From: Chryseobacterium indologenes
GTDB taxonomy: Bacteria; Bacteroidota; Bacteroidia; Flavobacteriales; Weeksellaceae
DNA length: 64,000 nucleotides
Assembly (NCBI RefSeq): GCF_018362995.1
Contig: NZ_CP074372.1
Span: 1,612,001-1,676,000 of the forward strand
Direction: 5' to 3'
Below, in pieces: positions 44,367 through 53,684 of the stretch. Both the position numbers and the translations under genes were made by a program. How positions within the stretch are numbered: position 1 is the first letter of the stretch; every line of letters starts with the position of its first letter. Below the pieces are notes generated by a model. The model ran no database searches, had not been told where the DNA came from, and was given only the letters and a program-made list of their open reading frames with translations.

Positions 44367-46115
44367 TTATTTCAAAACAGGGACCTCAACAAAACTATCA
44401 TTAAACCAATGGATAATCAAGGGTTCTTTTGCATCGGCAATGGTTTCGGCGGTTACTGTTTTGCCGCTTCCGTAATTCAGTTCTGAGAAAGAATTTTTGT
44501 TGACATTCAGCACAACTACCAGCCGGCTTTCTTTCTGCAGTTGTTTGCTGATCAGATGTGTATTTTCAAATGTGATGGTTTCTTTTCTGTCAGGGGTCAG
44601 CAATTGTCTTTTAGTATTGTCTTTAGCATAGCTTGCACGACCGATATAATAGGAAAGATGAACATATTTGCCTTCGCATGTGAGTTCGTAAAGGGTTACT
44701 CCCAGATCTACGTCTTTTTTATTGATGCTCAGTTTTATATTTCCAAGAAATGATCCGTTTACGAGCAAAGCATCCAGAGGCTCGCTTATAAAAACGTAGC
44801 CGTTACCGGATACACTTTCCCGGATAATAGGATCCGGATAATAATCATTATTACTGATTGTACGGTCCGCAAAATCTACTTTCTGAACCAAATATTTATT
44901 GGGCTCAGGTTTATTTTGGTTCAGCAAATACTCTTTATCACTGATTTTAGTAGGACTTAAATAAAATTTCAAATAACTGTTATGCATAGCCTCTAGTGAA
45001 GCAGCACTTCGCCATTCATCTGTCCCCATGACCTGATAGTTTATTTTATCTTTTAGAAAAGCAGGTTTTTCTGCACCTTTCAGAATATAATCCAGCCATT
45101 GATAAGTATATTCCTTGATTGGAAATAAAGCATTTTTACTCACTGTATATCCGTTGATGACCTCCTGCCCTCCCATTTGTGTCCCGAAATGACCATACGG
45201 ACCAATTACCAGATAAGCCGGCGTCTCAGGACTGTACTTGTTAAGTTCACGCAGATAGTAAATTCCTGAATTTTGGGAATCATTATAATAACCGTCAAAT
45301 GCCAGTACGGGAATAGTAATCCGGGTAAAATCCTCTTTATACGGAGCCATATTCTGCCAATAAGAATCAAAGGCGGGATGACTTATCCAACGCTGGAAAA
45401 GGCGGTTCGGTGTACCATCAATACTATCCATTTTATTATAGGCGGCTCCGACATCCCACCATCTGAACATCATATCACGGAATCTCTTTCTGTCATCACC
45501 CGTTTTATTATCCAGATATTTATTGTTGCCTACGTAAAAAGACCATTCGTAATTGGGATTGATAAAAATATTATTTTCCATGGGAAGTCCCATTCCTGGG
45601 CGGTTGGCAACATAAGGAACAATCGTTTTCAGTGCAGGATGAAGATTTTTAGCTGCTGCCCATTGTGTGAAGCCATTGTAGCTTCCGCCATACATTCCTA
45701 TTTTACTGTTACACCATGGCTGTCTGCTGATCCAGTCAATCACATCATAGGCATCTTTTCCATCAGTTTCATAAGGATAAATCTCAGATTTACTGAAGCG
45801 CTTCCCTCTTGTATATGCCATAACACCTACATATCCTCTATCTGCAGCTTCTTTAAGTGACTGTATATCCCGTCCCTGATCCCGCACATAGATTGTAAAT
45901 TGCAATACGACAGGTCTTGGCATATTGTCATTTTTTTTGCGTACCACCATTGCAGAAATCTCCTCTCCATCTCTTGTACGGATCATCACACTATCCTGAA
46001 TACTGTATATACTTCCCTTTTCCTGCTGGCTACCCCATAATGTTTGTTGAGCCTGTACTGTTGGCATCGGTAGAAAATTCAATAGAATCAGAATAAGTGT
46101 ATAGACTACTTTCAT
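44367..46115 (-). CDS. CocE/NonD-type hydrolase, X-Pro dipeptidyl-peptidase family
   Basis: 582 residues with a signal peptide. The alpha/beta-hydrolase domain opens with DSVMIRTRDGEEISAMVVRK and carries GMYGGSYNGFTQW (nucleophile Ser145), VLAFDGYYND and the histidine region IGPYGHFGTQ. A helical cap and a C-terminal jelly-roll domain (SGNGYVFISEPLDALLVNGS) complete the S15/CocE layout. Substrates in the family include N-acylated amino acids, esters and X-Pro peptides. It stands alone on its strand. Confidence 0.88.
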   Translation of the reverse strand: MKVVYTLILILLNFLPMPTVQAQQTLWGSQQEKGSIYSIQDSVMIRTRDGEEISAMVVRKKNDNMPRPVVLQFTIYVRDQGRDIQSLKEAADRGYVGVMAYTRGKRFSKSEIYPYETDGKDAYDVIDWISRQPWCNSKIGMYGGSYNGFTQWAAAKNLHPALKTIVPYVANRPGMGLPMENNIFINPNYEWSFYVGNNKYLDNKTGDDRKRFRDMMFRWWDVGAAYNKMDSIDGTPNRLFQRWISHPAFDSYWQNMAPYKEDFTRITIPVLAFDGYYNDSQNSGIYYLRELNKYSPETPAYLVIGPYGHFGTQMGGQEVINGYTVSKNALFPIKEYTYQWLDYILKGAEKPAFLKDKINYQVMGTDEWRSAASLEAMHNSYLKFYLSPTKISDKEYLLNQNKPEPNKYLVQKVDFADRTISNNDYYPDPIIRESVSGNGYVFISEPLDALLVNGSFLGNIKLSINKKDVDLGVTLYELTCEGKYVHLSYYIGRASYAKDNTKRQLLTPDRKETITFENTHLISKQLQKESRLVVVLNVNKNSFSELNYGSGKTVTAETIADAKEPLIIHWFNDSFVEVPVLK

Positions 46116-46431
46116 AAGGTTATTTTTAAAAACTTAATAATGCTTTTCGTAAAAATCAGGAACTAATGAGTAAGATGCTGGTTAACCGCTTCGTATTAAT
46201 TTCTATCAACCATTCCATTAATTCAATACTTTCCGGCCAACATAAGATCAATCATATTGTTTTTACTATATGTAAGACAATTATCATTTCAGAACTGTTA
46301 CATTTCTGATTTTTATAAGGTGATAATAATCTGATTTTTCAGTATTCGATATTTTAATCATGAAATTCTTTAGGTTGTTTTAAACAAAAAAAATCCCGTA
46401 TTAACGGGATTTTAACTTCTTATATTCAAAT
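46116..46431. other. 316-bp intergenic region
   Basis: No gene supported. A short minus-strand frame around 46180-46260 has no good start and no recognisable domain. The left part holds the upstream region of the CocE gene; the right end holds the terminator at 46386-46413. Confidence 0.4.
46386..46413 (-). terminator. Terminator of the PIG-L/SSS/DUF2911 operon
   Basis: Perfect stem AAAATCCCGT / ACGGGATTTT (46390-46399 with 46404-46413) with an ATTA loop; on the minus strand a U-run follows. Lies 18 bp after the DUF2911 stop codon. Confidence 0.85.
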
Positions 46432-46950
46432 TTATTTTATCTCTACAGGAACTGAGATTTTATCCCAATCCATGGTGAATCCATTATTGTTTATTTTATA
46501 TACTAAAGTTTCCTGTGTTGCTGGTAAAGCTTTGGTTTTTACATCAACACGCAAAGCATCTTTTGATTCTTCGTATTTATAAGCACCCCATTGCTTTGGC
46601 TCTTTATTAAAAATCGCAGTCCATGTTCCGCTTTCTTTAGGAATTAAGAAAAAGCTGTATTTACCAGCAGCCAGTTTTTTACCCTGAACGGTAATATCTT
46701 TATCCGTTTCAAAAGTAGTTGCCTCATTAGCTCCCGCACGCCAGACTTTATTATAAGCTTCTAAGCCACCCCAGATGGTACGCCCTTTTACAGAAGGACT
46801 GCTATAAGCTATGGTAATGTTTGCATCTTTAATTTTTCCCGTAGCCGTAGCCGGAGGGCTGGCAGGTTTTTTAGTGTCCTGCGCAAAGGCATTCACTGAA
46901 AGTGTCATGGCAGCAACAAGTACAGTTGCAGATTTAAGAATCGTTTTCAT
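46432..46950 (-). CDS. DUF2911 secreted protein
   Basis: 172 residues with a signal peptide (cleavage near AFA-QDT). A beta-rich domain with [60 protein letters not shown] and [12 protein letters not shown] matches DUF2911, common in Bacteroidota and of unknown function. Last gene of the operon, 35 bp after the symporter gene. Confidence 0.88.
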   Translation of the reverse strand: MKTILKSATVLVAAMTLSVNAFAQDTKKPASPPATATGKIKDANITIAYSSPSVKGRTIWGGLEAYNKVWRAGANEATTFETDKDITVQGKKLAAGKYSFFLIPKESGTWTAIFNKEPKQWGAYKYEESKDALRVDVKTKALPATQETLVYKINNNGFTMDWDKISVPVEIK

Positions 46951-46985
46951 AATATTTTTATTTGTTTGTTTTTGTTATTGTACGT

Positions 46986-48677
46986 TTACGAATTTACTAT
47001 TTTCTGCTTATAAAACAACAATCCGATTGCTGAAAATATAATGACCGCTGCTGCGCCTATTACATTAAGCCAAAGGAAAGAAACAATATCGAACTGATAC
47101 ACGGCAATCACCACAATTTCTGATAAAATTGCAGCAATAAATACATTCGCACCGTTGATCTTTTTATAGTAGAATGCGACCAGAAAAATCCCTAATATCG
47201 GACCGTAGAAAAGAGAACCCAGCACATTGACCGCTTCAATAAGGGAACCCATTTGAGTGGCAAACATGGCTACACCGATTGAGAAAATGCCCCAGACTAA
47301 CGTATGCAGACGGCTATACTTCAATTCGGTTTTTTCATCAGGAATTTCTTTGCTGAATATTAAATGAACATCTTTTAATGAGCAGGCAGCAAGGGAATTC
47401 AGTGCTGCCGAAATGGAACCCCAGCTAGCTAGAAAAATAACGGCAAAGAGTAACCCGATCATTCCTACAGGCAAGGTATTTTTTACGAAATACAGGAAAA
47501 TATAATTGGTATCCGTTTTCTCCGCATTATAGTTTGAATTATTAATCGCTTCCTCTACTCTGCCGTGCAGTGCTTTTACCTGCGTTTGCGTATCTTTAAA
47601 ATCCTGAATTGTTTTGTTGAGTTCTGGAGAATGAATTTCTTTCAGCTTTAGAATTTCTTTTGATTCTGCATTAAATTTTATTTGCAAATCCTGATGTTCT
47701 TTTTCAAAAACCGCAGCCTGTTCAGGTTGTGTATCCTTTAAATACTGATAAGAGCGTTCGTTAAAATAAATCGGAGCCGGTTTCAGAGAAAAGAATGCGA
47801 AAAGTAAAGCCCCGATCAGGAGAATAGCAAACTGCATCGGAATTTTAACCAATCCGTTCAGCAGTAAGCCCATTTTTGCATTGGTATTATCCTTTGCAGT
47901 AATATACCTTCCGACCTGACTCTGGTCTGTCCCGAAGTAAGAAAGGGCCAGAAAAAAACCACCAATTAACCCGCTCCAAATGTTGTACTTGTCTTTCCAA
48001 TCGAATTCTGTGGTGATTACATTGAGCTTTCCTGATTTCCCCGCCAGGTAAAGCGCATCCTTAAACCCAATTCCATTCGGCATATTCTGAATAAGCAGAA
48101 AACCTGCAAAAGCCATTGTTCCCAAAATAATGAGAAACTGTAATTTCTGAGTGTGAGCAATCGCTTTTGCACCGCCAACATAGGTATAAATCAACAGAAT
48201 ACCTCCTGTCAAAACATTGGTTAAATAAATATTCCAGTTTAAAACGCTTGATAAGATGATACTCGGGGCGTAAATACTGATTCCCGTTGATAAACCTCTG
48301 GAAAAAAGAAAAAGCAGTGAAGTAAGCACTCTTGTTTTTTTATCAAAACGGTTTTCTAAATATTCGTAGGCGGTGTAGACATTTAAACGCTGAAAAATCG
48401 GGATAAAAGTAATACAGATCACAATCATCGCCAAAGGCAGACCAAAGTAATACTGCACGAAACGCATCCCGTCTGTATAAGCCTGGCCCGGTGCTGAAAG
48501 AAATGTAATAGCGCTTGCCTGCGTCGCCATAATACCGATAAGCACAATGTACCAGGGCATTTTATTATCTGCTTTCAGGTAAGATGCGTTGCTTTTCTGG
48601 CCACGACCAATGAATACGCCGTAAACCACCACTACAACAAGTGTAAAAATAAGAACTGTCCAATCTATAGTACTCAT
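46986..48677 (-). CDS. Sodium/solute symporter (SSS family)
   Basis: 563 residues from MSTIDWTVL. About 13-14 membrane helices; an SSS pattern with GIMATQASAITFLSAPGQAY, RPSGLSTGIS-like FSRGLSTGISIYAPS, LTGGILLIYTYVGGAKAIAH and ALSYFGTDQSQVGRY. A soluble, coiled-coil-like loop (FEKEHQDLQIKFNAESKEIL) interrupts the helices in the middle. It would import a sugar or related solute with Na+. Its ATG overlaps the stop codon of the 34-residue peptide gene (ATGA). Confidence 0.88.
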   Translation of the reverse strand: MSTIDWTVLIFTLVVVVVYGVFIGRGQKSNASYLKADNKMPWYIVLIGIMATQASAITFLSAPGQAYTDGMRFVQYYFGLPLAMIVICITFIPIFQRLNVYTAYEYLENRFDKKTRVLTSLLFLFSRGLSTGISIYAPSIILSSVLNWNIYLTNVLTGGILLIYTYVGGAKAIAHTQKLQFLIILGTMAFAGFLLIQNMPNGIGFKDALYLAGKSGKLNVITTEFDWKDKYNIWSGLIGGFFLALSYFGTDQSQVGRYITAKDNTNAKMGLLLNGLVKIPMQFAILLIGALLFAFFSLKPAPIYFNERSYQYLKDTQPEQAAVFEKEHQDLQIKFNAESKEILKLKEIHSPELNKTIQDFKDTQTQVKALHGRVEEAINNSNYNAEKTDTNYIFLYFVKNTLPVGMIGLLFAVIFLASWGSISAALNSLAACSLKDVHLIFSKEIPDEKTELKYSRLHTLVWGIFSIGVAMFATQMGSLIEAVNVLGSLFYGPILGIFLVAFYYKKINGANVFIAAILSEIVVIAVYQFDIVSFLWLNVIGAAAVIIFSAIGLLFYKQKIVNS

Positions 48678-48778
48678 GCCCAAAATTTAGTAAACCAATA
48701 ATAAAATGCGATCTGTAATACTAATGCAACCGCTAATAGTAGGTACCAGATATTCCAATTTTTAAGTGGCTTGTTCAT
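48674..48778 (-). CDS. 34-residue single-span membrane peptide
   Basis: MNKPLKNWNIWYLLLAVALV is followed by LQIAFYYWFTKFWA and a stop: a short basic N-terminus, one hydrophobic span and an aromatic end. The start ATG overlaps the PIG-L stop codon (ATGA at 48780-48775) and its own TGA overlaps the symporter start codon (ATGA at 48677-48674), so it is translationally coupled at both ends. That argues strongly for a real gene. It may be a small accessory subunit of the symporter, as the small YhdT-type protein is next to PanF. Too short for homology by eye. Confidence 0.75.
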   Translation of the reverse strand: MNKPLKNWNIWYLLLAVALVLQIAFYYWFTKFWA

Positions 48779-51282
48779 CAGTTTTTCTGTGCAGATAAAA
48801 AGTTAAAAAATAAACGTGCCGCACCAGCATTTCCTGCAGGCAGCTGTCTGAAAAATGCCAGCGGTGTATAAATAAAATTTCCTTTTCCGTATTTTGCATA
48901 TAAAGTGGATCCCTTCAGCGGTTCTTCATCTGTATCGTGCATTTCAAAAAGCGGCTCATATGCTGCGTCCCATTGAGCAGGGAAATAGGCACCACGCTCC
49001 TGAACCCAGCCTTTAAAATCATCCGCAGTAATTTTATTCGGGAAGTTCAGTAATTTATGATTTGGATTTAAAAACTTAACCTCAGCATTTTCTTCGGTAA
49101 CACGCTTATTGGCAATACTGAAATTATACATTCCCAATTGGCCAACGGTTGTATCCTGGTTAGTGTTATACTGCATCACCAGATTGCCTCCAGCTTTTGC
49201 ATAAGACCATAAAAAAGGCATCCAGCGACCCAGCTTCTTCTCTGTGTTATTGGCACGAACACCAAGTACAATGGCATCATATTGCGACAGTTTATTCTGA
49301 CTGCCGTTTCCGCCGGATTCATCTGTGTTGCCATAAAAATCTTCGTCTTTCAACACATCTACCTGAACGCCTGCAATGCGTAGAAACTCAGGAATGAAAT
49401 CGCCTGCACCTTCTATGTATCCCACTTTTTTAACTGTTGCCTGAATACCCCCTTTCATTACGGCTGCAGTGGCAGGCGCAAAATATTGTAAGGAAGGTAA
49501 ATGCGGATATTGAATTAATACCTGTTTTTTATTGTAAGTGACTCCATCTGCAAGAAAATTAGCATCCAATTGCAAACGGGAGGAGTTTATTGAGGCAAGT
49601 TTAGCTTTTGGAATAACGTAATCAACGGTAAAATCTTTTCCATTGAAAGAATTGACATCAGCGCCACCTAACCGTTCTCCGTTATACATAAGGTTTAGGT
49701 TACCTTTACTTAACGGTTTGTTAGAATTAACCTTAATATTTAAACTCAAATGTAAATCTTCATTTTCTTTAACGAGATAAAGTGGTTGTGTAAATTTCAG
49801 TTCCAAAGCAGGAACAATACGCAAAGCTTCAACCACATCACCACGCACCGGATCTAATTTCTTGAAAGATAAAGGAAGTTTAACCTGAAACTTTTCTGAA
49901 CCGATTTTTAAACCAAGCAAAACATTGAGTGGTGATTCTGCTTCAGGCAAACCAACTAAGGTATCATTCGGAACCGAGAAAGTAGCTGAGTTCGCGGGAG
50001 GTTTTGCCAACCAGTAAGGTTCTGTGAGTGCTGCATCTGCAGGAATCTGAATATCATGCTGAATGGTAATTAAAGAATCTTTTGATAGTTTTCTATTGAA
50101 GTTTTCTGCTTGACTTAGCCATTGTACATTTTCTAAAATCACAGGATTTGCAGCTCTTGAAATCAAATTTAACCTGAAATTGTAATGATCCCCGGCTACC
50201 GCTTCAGCCTGATTGGTGACTACCTCTCCCATAAATCCGGCACAGCTTAAAATGATATTGTCAAGGGATTTAATTTTATCCTTTTTCAGGTCTGAATCAT
50301 TGAGCGCCATAACCTTTTTTCGCAAAGTAAGCAACGCAGGCAAGCTCTGATCCGGATTATTGAAATTGAAAGCGGAAATAATTTTATTTAATGATTGATC
50401 AATATCAGCATTTCCCTGTGAAGTCCAGGTTTTCGTTACTCCGTCAAAAAGTGTTGTTTTTGCAGGATCGCCAATAACGTGTGAAAAATATTCAGTTCTG
50501 ATGCCGGCCACGGACTGTGTTCCCGCACCCTGGCTTTTATGTAAGCTTCTGCTTAATCCTGCCAGTTCACCATAGCCCATTCCCAATTGTGCATTATATT
50601 GTCCAACGGTAACTTTCAGTTGATTTTCGGCTGTTGTATTGACCCCGCCAAAGCGGAAAGTATTCCACAATACGCGTTTTGGCTGCCATACATTAACATA
50701 TTTCAGTTGATCCGGGAAAGCAGTTTTATCTCCTGCCAGCTTAAAAGCTTTTTCCGCCACTACAGCCGAAGCTGCATGTTGTCCGTGGCCTGCCGCAGCA
50801 GTAGGAGGAAAACGGCAAATGATAACATCCGGACGGAATTGACGGATTACCCAAACTACATCCGCTGTAATGCTGTCTGCATCCCATTGTTTAAAGGTAT
50901 CAGTCGTATTTTTAGAGAACCCGAAATCAATCGCCCGGGTAAAAAACTGTTGGGCGCCGTCTAACTTTCTTGCCTCTAAAAGCTCATGTGTTCTGATTAA
51001 ACCCAATGCAGCACCCTGCTCTGTGCCTAATAAATTCTGACCGCCATCACCTCTGGTTAAAGACAGATAGCCTGTTTCTACATTTTGATCGTTGATTAAC
51101 CAGGAGAGTAGTCCTGTATTTTCATCATCGGGGTGAGCCGCAAGGTATAAAACTTTAGGCAGATGTTTAAGGGTTTTGAGTTCACGGTAAATTTCAGATG
51201 ATTTTGAAGGCCGGACCTGCTGGGCCGAACAAAAAACCGTATAAAATCCAAGGATAAATACAGTGCTTACTTTTTTAAACAT
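48778..51282 (-). CDS. PIG-L/LmbE-family deacetylase, multidomain
   Basis: 834 residues with a signal peptide. The N-terminal PIG-L domain has LAAHPDDENTG (zinc-binding AHPDDE at 49-54), TRGDGGQN, RTHELLEARKLDGAQQFFTR and PPTAAAGHGQHAAS. A beta-sandwich middle and a C-terminal glutamine-amidotransferase-like domain without a visible catalytic Cys (LSQYDAIVLGVRANN, AGGNLVMQYNTN) follow. Such enzymes remove N-acetyl groups from sugars. First gene of the operon; the symporter may carry the product or a related sugar. Confidence 0.88.
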   Translation of the reverse strand: MFKKVSTVFILGFYTVFCSAQQVRPSKSSEIYRELKTLKHLPKVLYLAAHPDDENTGLLSWLINDQNVETGYLSLTRGDGGQNLLGTEQGAALGLIRTHELLEARKLDGAQQFFTRAIDFGFSKNTTDTFKQWDADSITADVVWVIRQFRPDVIICRFPPTAAAGHGQHAASAVVAEKAFKLAGDKTAFPDQLKYVNVWQPKRVLWNTFRFGGVNTTAENQLKVTVGQYNAQLGMGYGELAGLSRSLHKSQGAGTQSVAGIRTEYFSHVIGDPAKTTLFDGVTKTWTSQGNADIDQSLNKIISAFNFNNPDQSLPALLTLRKKVMALNDSDLKKDKIKSLDNIILSCAGFMGEVVTNQAEAVAGDHYNFRLNLISRAANPVILENVQWLSQAENFNRKLSKDSLITIQHDIQIPADAALTEPYWLAKPPANSATFSVPNDTLVGLPEAESPLNVLLGLKIGSEKFQVKLPLSFKKLDPVRGDVVEALRIVPALELKFTQPLYLVKENEDLHLSLNIKVNSNKPLSKGNLNLMYNGERLGGADVNSFNGKDFTVDYVIPKAKLASINSSRLQLDANFLADGVTYNKKQVLIQYPHLPSLQYFAPATAAVMKGGIQATVKKVGYIEGAGDFIPEFLRIAGVQVDVLKDEDFYGNTDESGGNGSQNKLSQYDAIVLGVRANNTEKKLGRWMPFLWSYAKAGGNLVMQYNTNQDTTVGQLGMYNFSIANKRVTEENAEVKFLNPNHKLLNFPNKITADDFKGWVQERGAYFPAQWDAAYEPLFEMHDTDEEPLKGSTLYAKYGKGNFIYTPLAFFRQLPAGNAGAARLFFNFLSAQKN

Positions 51283-51688
51283 TTAATTTTACTTTGCAGA
51301 GCAAATATAAGTAAATCATCTTTCTTTCAACCTTAAAAGAATTAAACTGTGAATTTCATAAAAAAAGCTGTTTATTTTTTTTATGAAACCACAAATCGAA
51401 GATTATCTCCTTTCAGTCGATGAATGTTATTTCGATGGAGTCAAAAGTCACAAAATATTTTTAAACACTTAAGCTATTTTAAGTTATATACTTTGTGTAT
51501 GAGAAGTACACGTAAGTTTTGTTGAAAATCAAAGATTTTCATCTTATGTGAACTTAATTATGCGGTATTCCTTTAAACTTTCTAAAGTGTACTAAAGTGT
51601 TTAAAAAAATAAAATCTTTTGTGACTTTTGTGGTTAGATTTAAACACTCTTATTTATTAATCAGAGTTTCAAAGAAAATAAAAACTCC
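51283..51688. other. 406-bp intergenic region with a palindromic element
   Basis: It contains the upstream region of the PIG-L operon and the MITE-like element at 51437-51636. No gene seen. Confidence 0.5.
51437..51636. repeat. MITE-like inverted-repeat element, copy 2
   Basis: About 200 bp with nested inverted repeats. Outer arms: AAAAGTCACAAAA...TTTAAACACTT (51443-51470) against AAGTGTTTAAAAA...TTTTGTGACTTTT (51595-51629). Next CACGTAAG/CTTATGTG, and in the centre GAAAATC-AAA-GATTTTC. The right arm ends TTGTGGTTA, like copy 1 at 36.6-36.8 kb. The whole can fold into one long hairpin. Confidence 0.65.
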
Positions 51689-52360
51689 TTATGTTTTTCT
51701 AATTGTGTTCCGCGTAAGATAAATATAATTAAACATACAAAACGTCGCTATCGCCCCAAACGTATGCCACAAAAAGTGGGTTCCGAAGCTGAACCATTCC
51801 CATTTATCAGCGATACGGAAGGTTAATGCAAAAACAAAGGACAATACAGCAAAGCCTACCCATTTGCCAGCTTTCCATTGGGTATACAACAAATACCTTA
51901 GTACCGAGAAAACTACAAATGAAGCCATGATTGCATAATTGACGTTGATAAAAAGAGAAGGGTTATCTGCCAAAATCCAGTTTCTCAAAGCGAACATCAG
52001 TACTGCATATCCCAGAACCATTACAGCAGCATAGTACCATCTGGTACTCTGCGCTATAAAATAAAATCCGGCAGAGAGGCATAATACCATAATGGGCAGC
52101 CAATCCATCATAATAAATACCGGCCATTGTCTGAATGAATGGTAAACCGTTCCTCCTATGGCACCAATATATAATAACACCAGGCAGTAGGTTAAAAAAG
52201 GATATTTTTTGAAATTACCCTTCAGTTTAAGGGTCCAGAAAATGGCTATGGCTAAAAATAATATAGCAGTTACTGCATTTAATGGCTCGGGGAAAAACTG
52301 AGCCATATCTGTTTCTTTATATAACATGCCTCCATCCGGAGGTAGTGGGTTTATTGGCAT
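51689..52360 (-). CDS. CREST-superfamily (ceramidase-like) membrane protein
   Basis: 223 residues with seven hydrophobic spans. VYHSFRQWPVFIMMDWLPIM puts His, Ser and Asp close together, and GTHFLWHTFGAIA near the C-terminus gives H-x3-H. These are the zinc-site residues of the CREST superfamily (alkaline ceramidases, PAQR, Per1). It may be a membrane hydrolase of amide-linked lipids; Chryseobacterium-type bacteria contain sphingolipids or ornithine lipids as possible substrates. A single gene, no partners nearby. Confidence 0.6.
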   Translation of the reverse strand: MPINPLPPDGGMLYKETDMAQFFPEPLNAVTAILFLAIAIFWTLKLKGNFKKYPFLTYCLVLLYIGAIGGTVYHSFRQWPVFIMMDWLPIMVLCLSAGFYFIAQSTRWYYAAVMVLGYAVLMFALRNWILADNPSLFINVNYAIMASFVVFSVLRYLLYTQWKAGKWVGFAVLSFVFALTFRIADKWEWFSFGTHFLWHTFGAIATFCMFNYIYLTRNTIRKT

Positions 52361-52509
52361 TGTCTTTTTTTATATTATATTTATATACTTGTTCTAAATA
52401 TAGAAAAATTATGTGTTAAATAGATTGACAAAACGTTATATAATGGACGCTCAAAAAACAGGCACGAAAATTTCGTATTAGACTTTTGGATTACAATATA
52501 AACTGAAAT

Positions 52510-53022
52510 ATGAGAATTGCAATAATCGGTGCTCACAAAGTCGGTAAAACTACACTGGCAGAAGAACTTTTGGAGAACCTTCCCGGGTACACCCTTGAAA
52601 TAGAACCCTACTACCAGATGGAGTCTTCAGGGTATGAATTTTCAGAAGAACCTCATCCTGACGATTTTCTTGAACAATTTAATTATTCAGCCAAACTGGT
52701 CTTCAAAAGCGGAGATGATGTCATATTTGACAGATGTGTCATTGACATCTTAGCTTATCTTCATGTTCTTGATTCAGGTCGAAATATCCAGTTTCTCTTT
52801 GAAAAAGTTCAAACCATCATCGATGAAATTGATGTTTTTGTTTTTGTCCCTATTGAAGAACCCGATCTGATATCCAAACATCAAATAGAGCTGCCAAAAC
52901 TCAGGCATAAGGTTAATGAGTTACTTTATGACTGGATTGAGGATCTTGGAATAAAGGTCATTAAAGTAAGCGGAACTTCATCGAACCGAAAAGATCAGGT
53001 GTTGACCGGAATTTTATCCTAG
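52510..53022 (+). CDS. P-loop NTPase, small nucleotide-kinase-like
   Basis: 170 residues. Walker A GAHKVGKTTLAEELL at residues 7-21 and the DRCVIDILAYLHVLD segment (Asp plus Arg, like the DRS/DR motif of deoxynucleoside and thymidylate kinases), then IDEIDVFVFVPIEEP. Length and order fit an AAA-type or nucleoside-kinase-like P-loop protein. The substrate is unknown. A tRNA-Arg fragment lies 35 bp after its stop codon. Confidence 0.65.
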   Translation: MRIAIIGAHKVGKTTLAEELLENLPGYTLEIEPYYQMESSGYEFSEEPHPDDFLEQFNYSAKLVFKSGDDVIFDRCVIDILAYLHVLDSGRNIQFLFEKVQTIIDEIDVFVFVPIEEPDLISKHQIELPKLRHKVNELLYDWIEDLGIKVIKVSGTSSNRKDQVLTGILS

Positions 53023-53056
53023 GATCTGAGGTGGGTAACTTCTGTAAGGCTTTAAA

Positions 53057-53078
53057 AAGGTTACAGGTTTGAATTCTG
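53057..53078 (+). repeat. tRNA-Arg T-arm fragment
   Basis: Matches tRNA-Arg positions 14516-14537 at 21 of 22 bases, covering the variable loop, T stem and T loop; the rest of the tRNA is missing. It stands between the P-loop gene and a convergent gene and looks like an old integration scar. Confidence 0.75.
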
Positions 53079-53096
53079 GCATTATGCTCAACTTTC

Positions 53097-53642
53097 TTAT
53101 CCTGAATTGGTCTCAGCCATCTCCTTTTCTCTCCTTCTTTGAAGAATAAGGTGTGCGGCATCCAGCATTTTAACCGTATGAATGTAGGGCATAACGATAT
53201 TCCTTTCCGGTAGATTTTCATAGACACCCATGGAGAAATAGACGATTCCGGACATAAAATAATCAAATTCTTTGACGCTGTATGCTCTAAATGCTTTTTT
53301 GAAAACCAGCAAAGGATTCCGGTATTCCTTCTCTGAAAGCAGGCCAAGAACCCACGGAGAAATCTTCTCCGACTGGTTATCGACAGCCCATTTCCTTTCT
53401 TTCAGCATCATAAGATATCCTGCCCGGATCAATGACCTCAGCGACTGATGAAACTGAAAGATAACCGCCGGATCTTCATTGATCCAGCTATTCCTCTTTA
53501 CTGCATAATTCATAATATTGCTGAGCCTTTCTTTGGAAACATCCAGCTCATTGAACTGAAAGAAAGTTTCCATTAGCTGCAACCCGGAGCGCTTCCCTCC
53601 TGCCCAAAACTTGGTATCAAAATCTGTTTTTATCTTTTTCAT
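53097..53642 (-). CDS. Uncharacterised 181-residue protein
   Basis: Start chosen at MKKIKTDFDTKFWAGGKRSG (53642); a longer frame to 53681 would run through the promoter region. The product is helical and soluble (KRNSWINEDPAVIFQFHQSL, IVYFSMGVYENLPERNIVM, LILQRRREKEMAETNSG). I do not recognise the family. It is divergent from an XRE regulator with a perfect palindrome between the two, so it is probably that regulator's target. Confidence 0.7.
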   Translation of the reverse strand: MKKIKTDFDTKFWAGGKRSGLQLMETFFQFNELDVSKERLSNIMNYAVKRNSWINEDPAVIFQFHQSLRSLIRAGYLMMLKERKWAVDNQSEKISPWVLGLLSEKEYRNPLLVFKKAFRAYSVKEFDYFMSGIVYFSMGVYENLPERNIVMPYIHTVKMLDAAHLILQRRREKEMAETNSG

Positions 53643-53684
53643 GAGTTTGTATTTTTTTATAAATGTAAGAAAAAAATACAATAA

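Noticed and set aside
45273..45860. 195-codon rightward open frame
   Set aside because: It lies wholly antisense to the CocE-type gene, which has a signal peptide, catalytic motifs and full family length; the antisense frame has no recognisable domain.
46116..46431. Short leftward frame (about 30 codons) near 46180-46270
   Set aside because: It has no ATG start at a plausible place, no good spacing to a neighbour and no recognisable domain.
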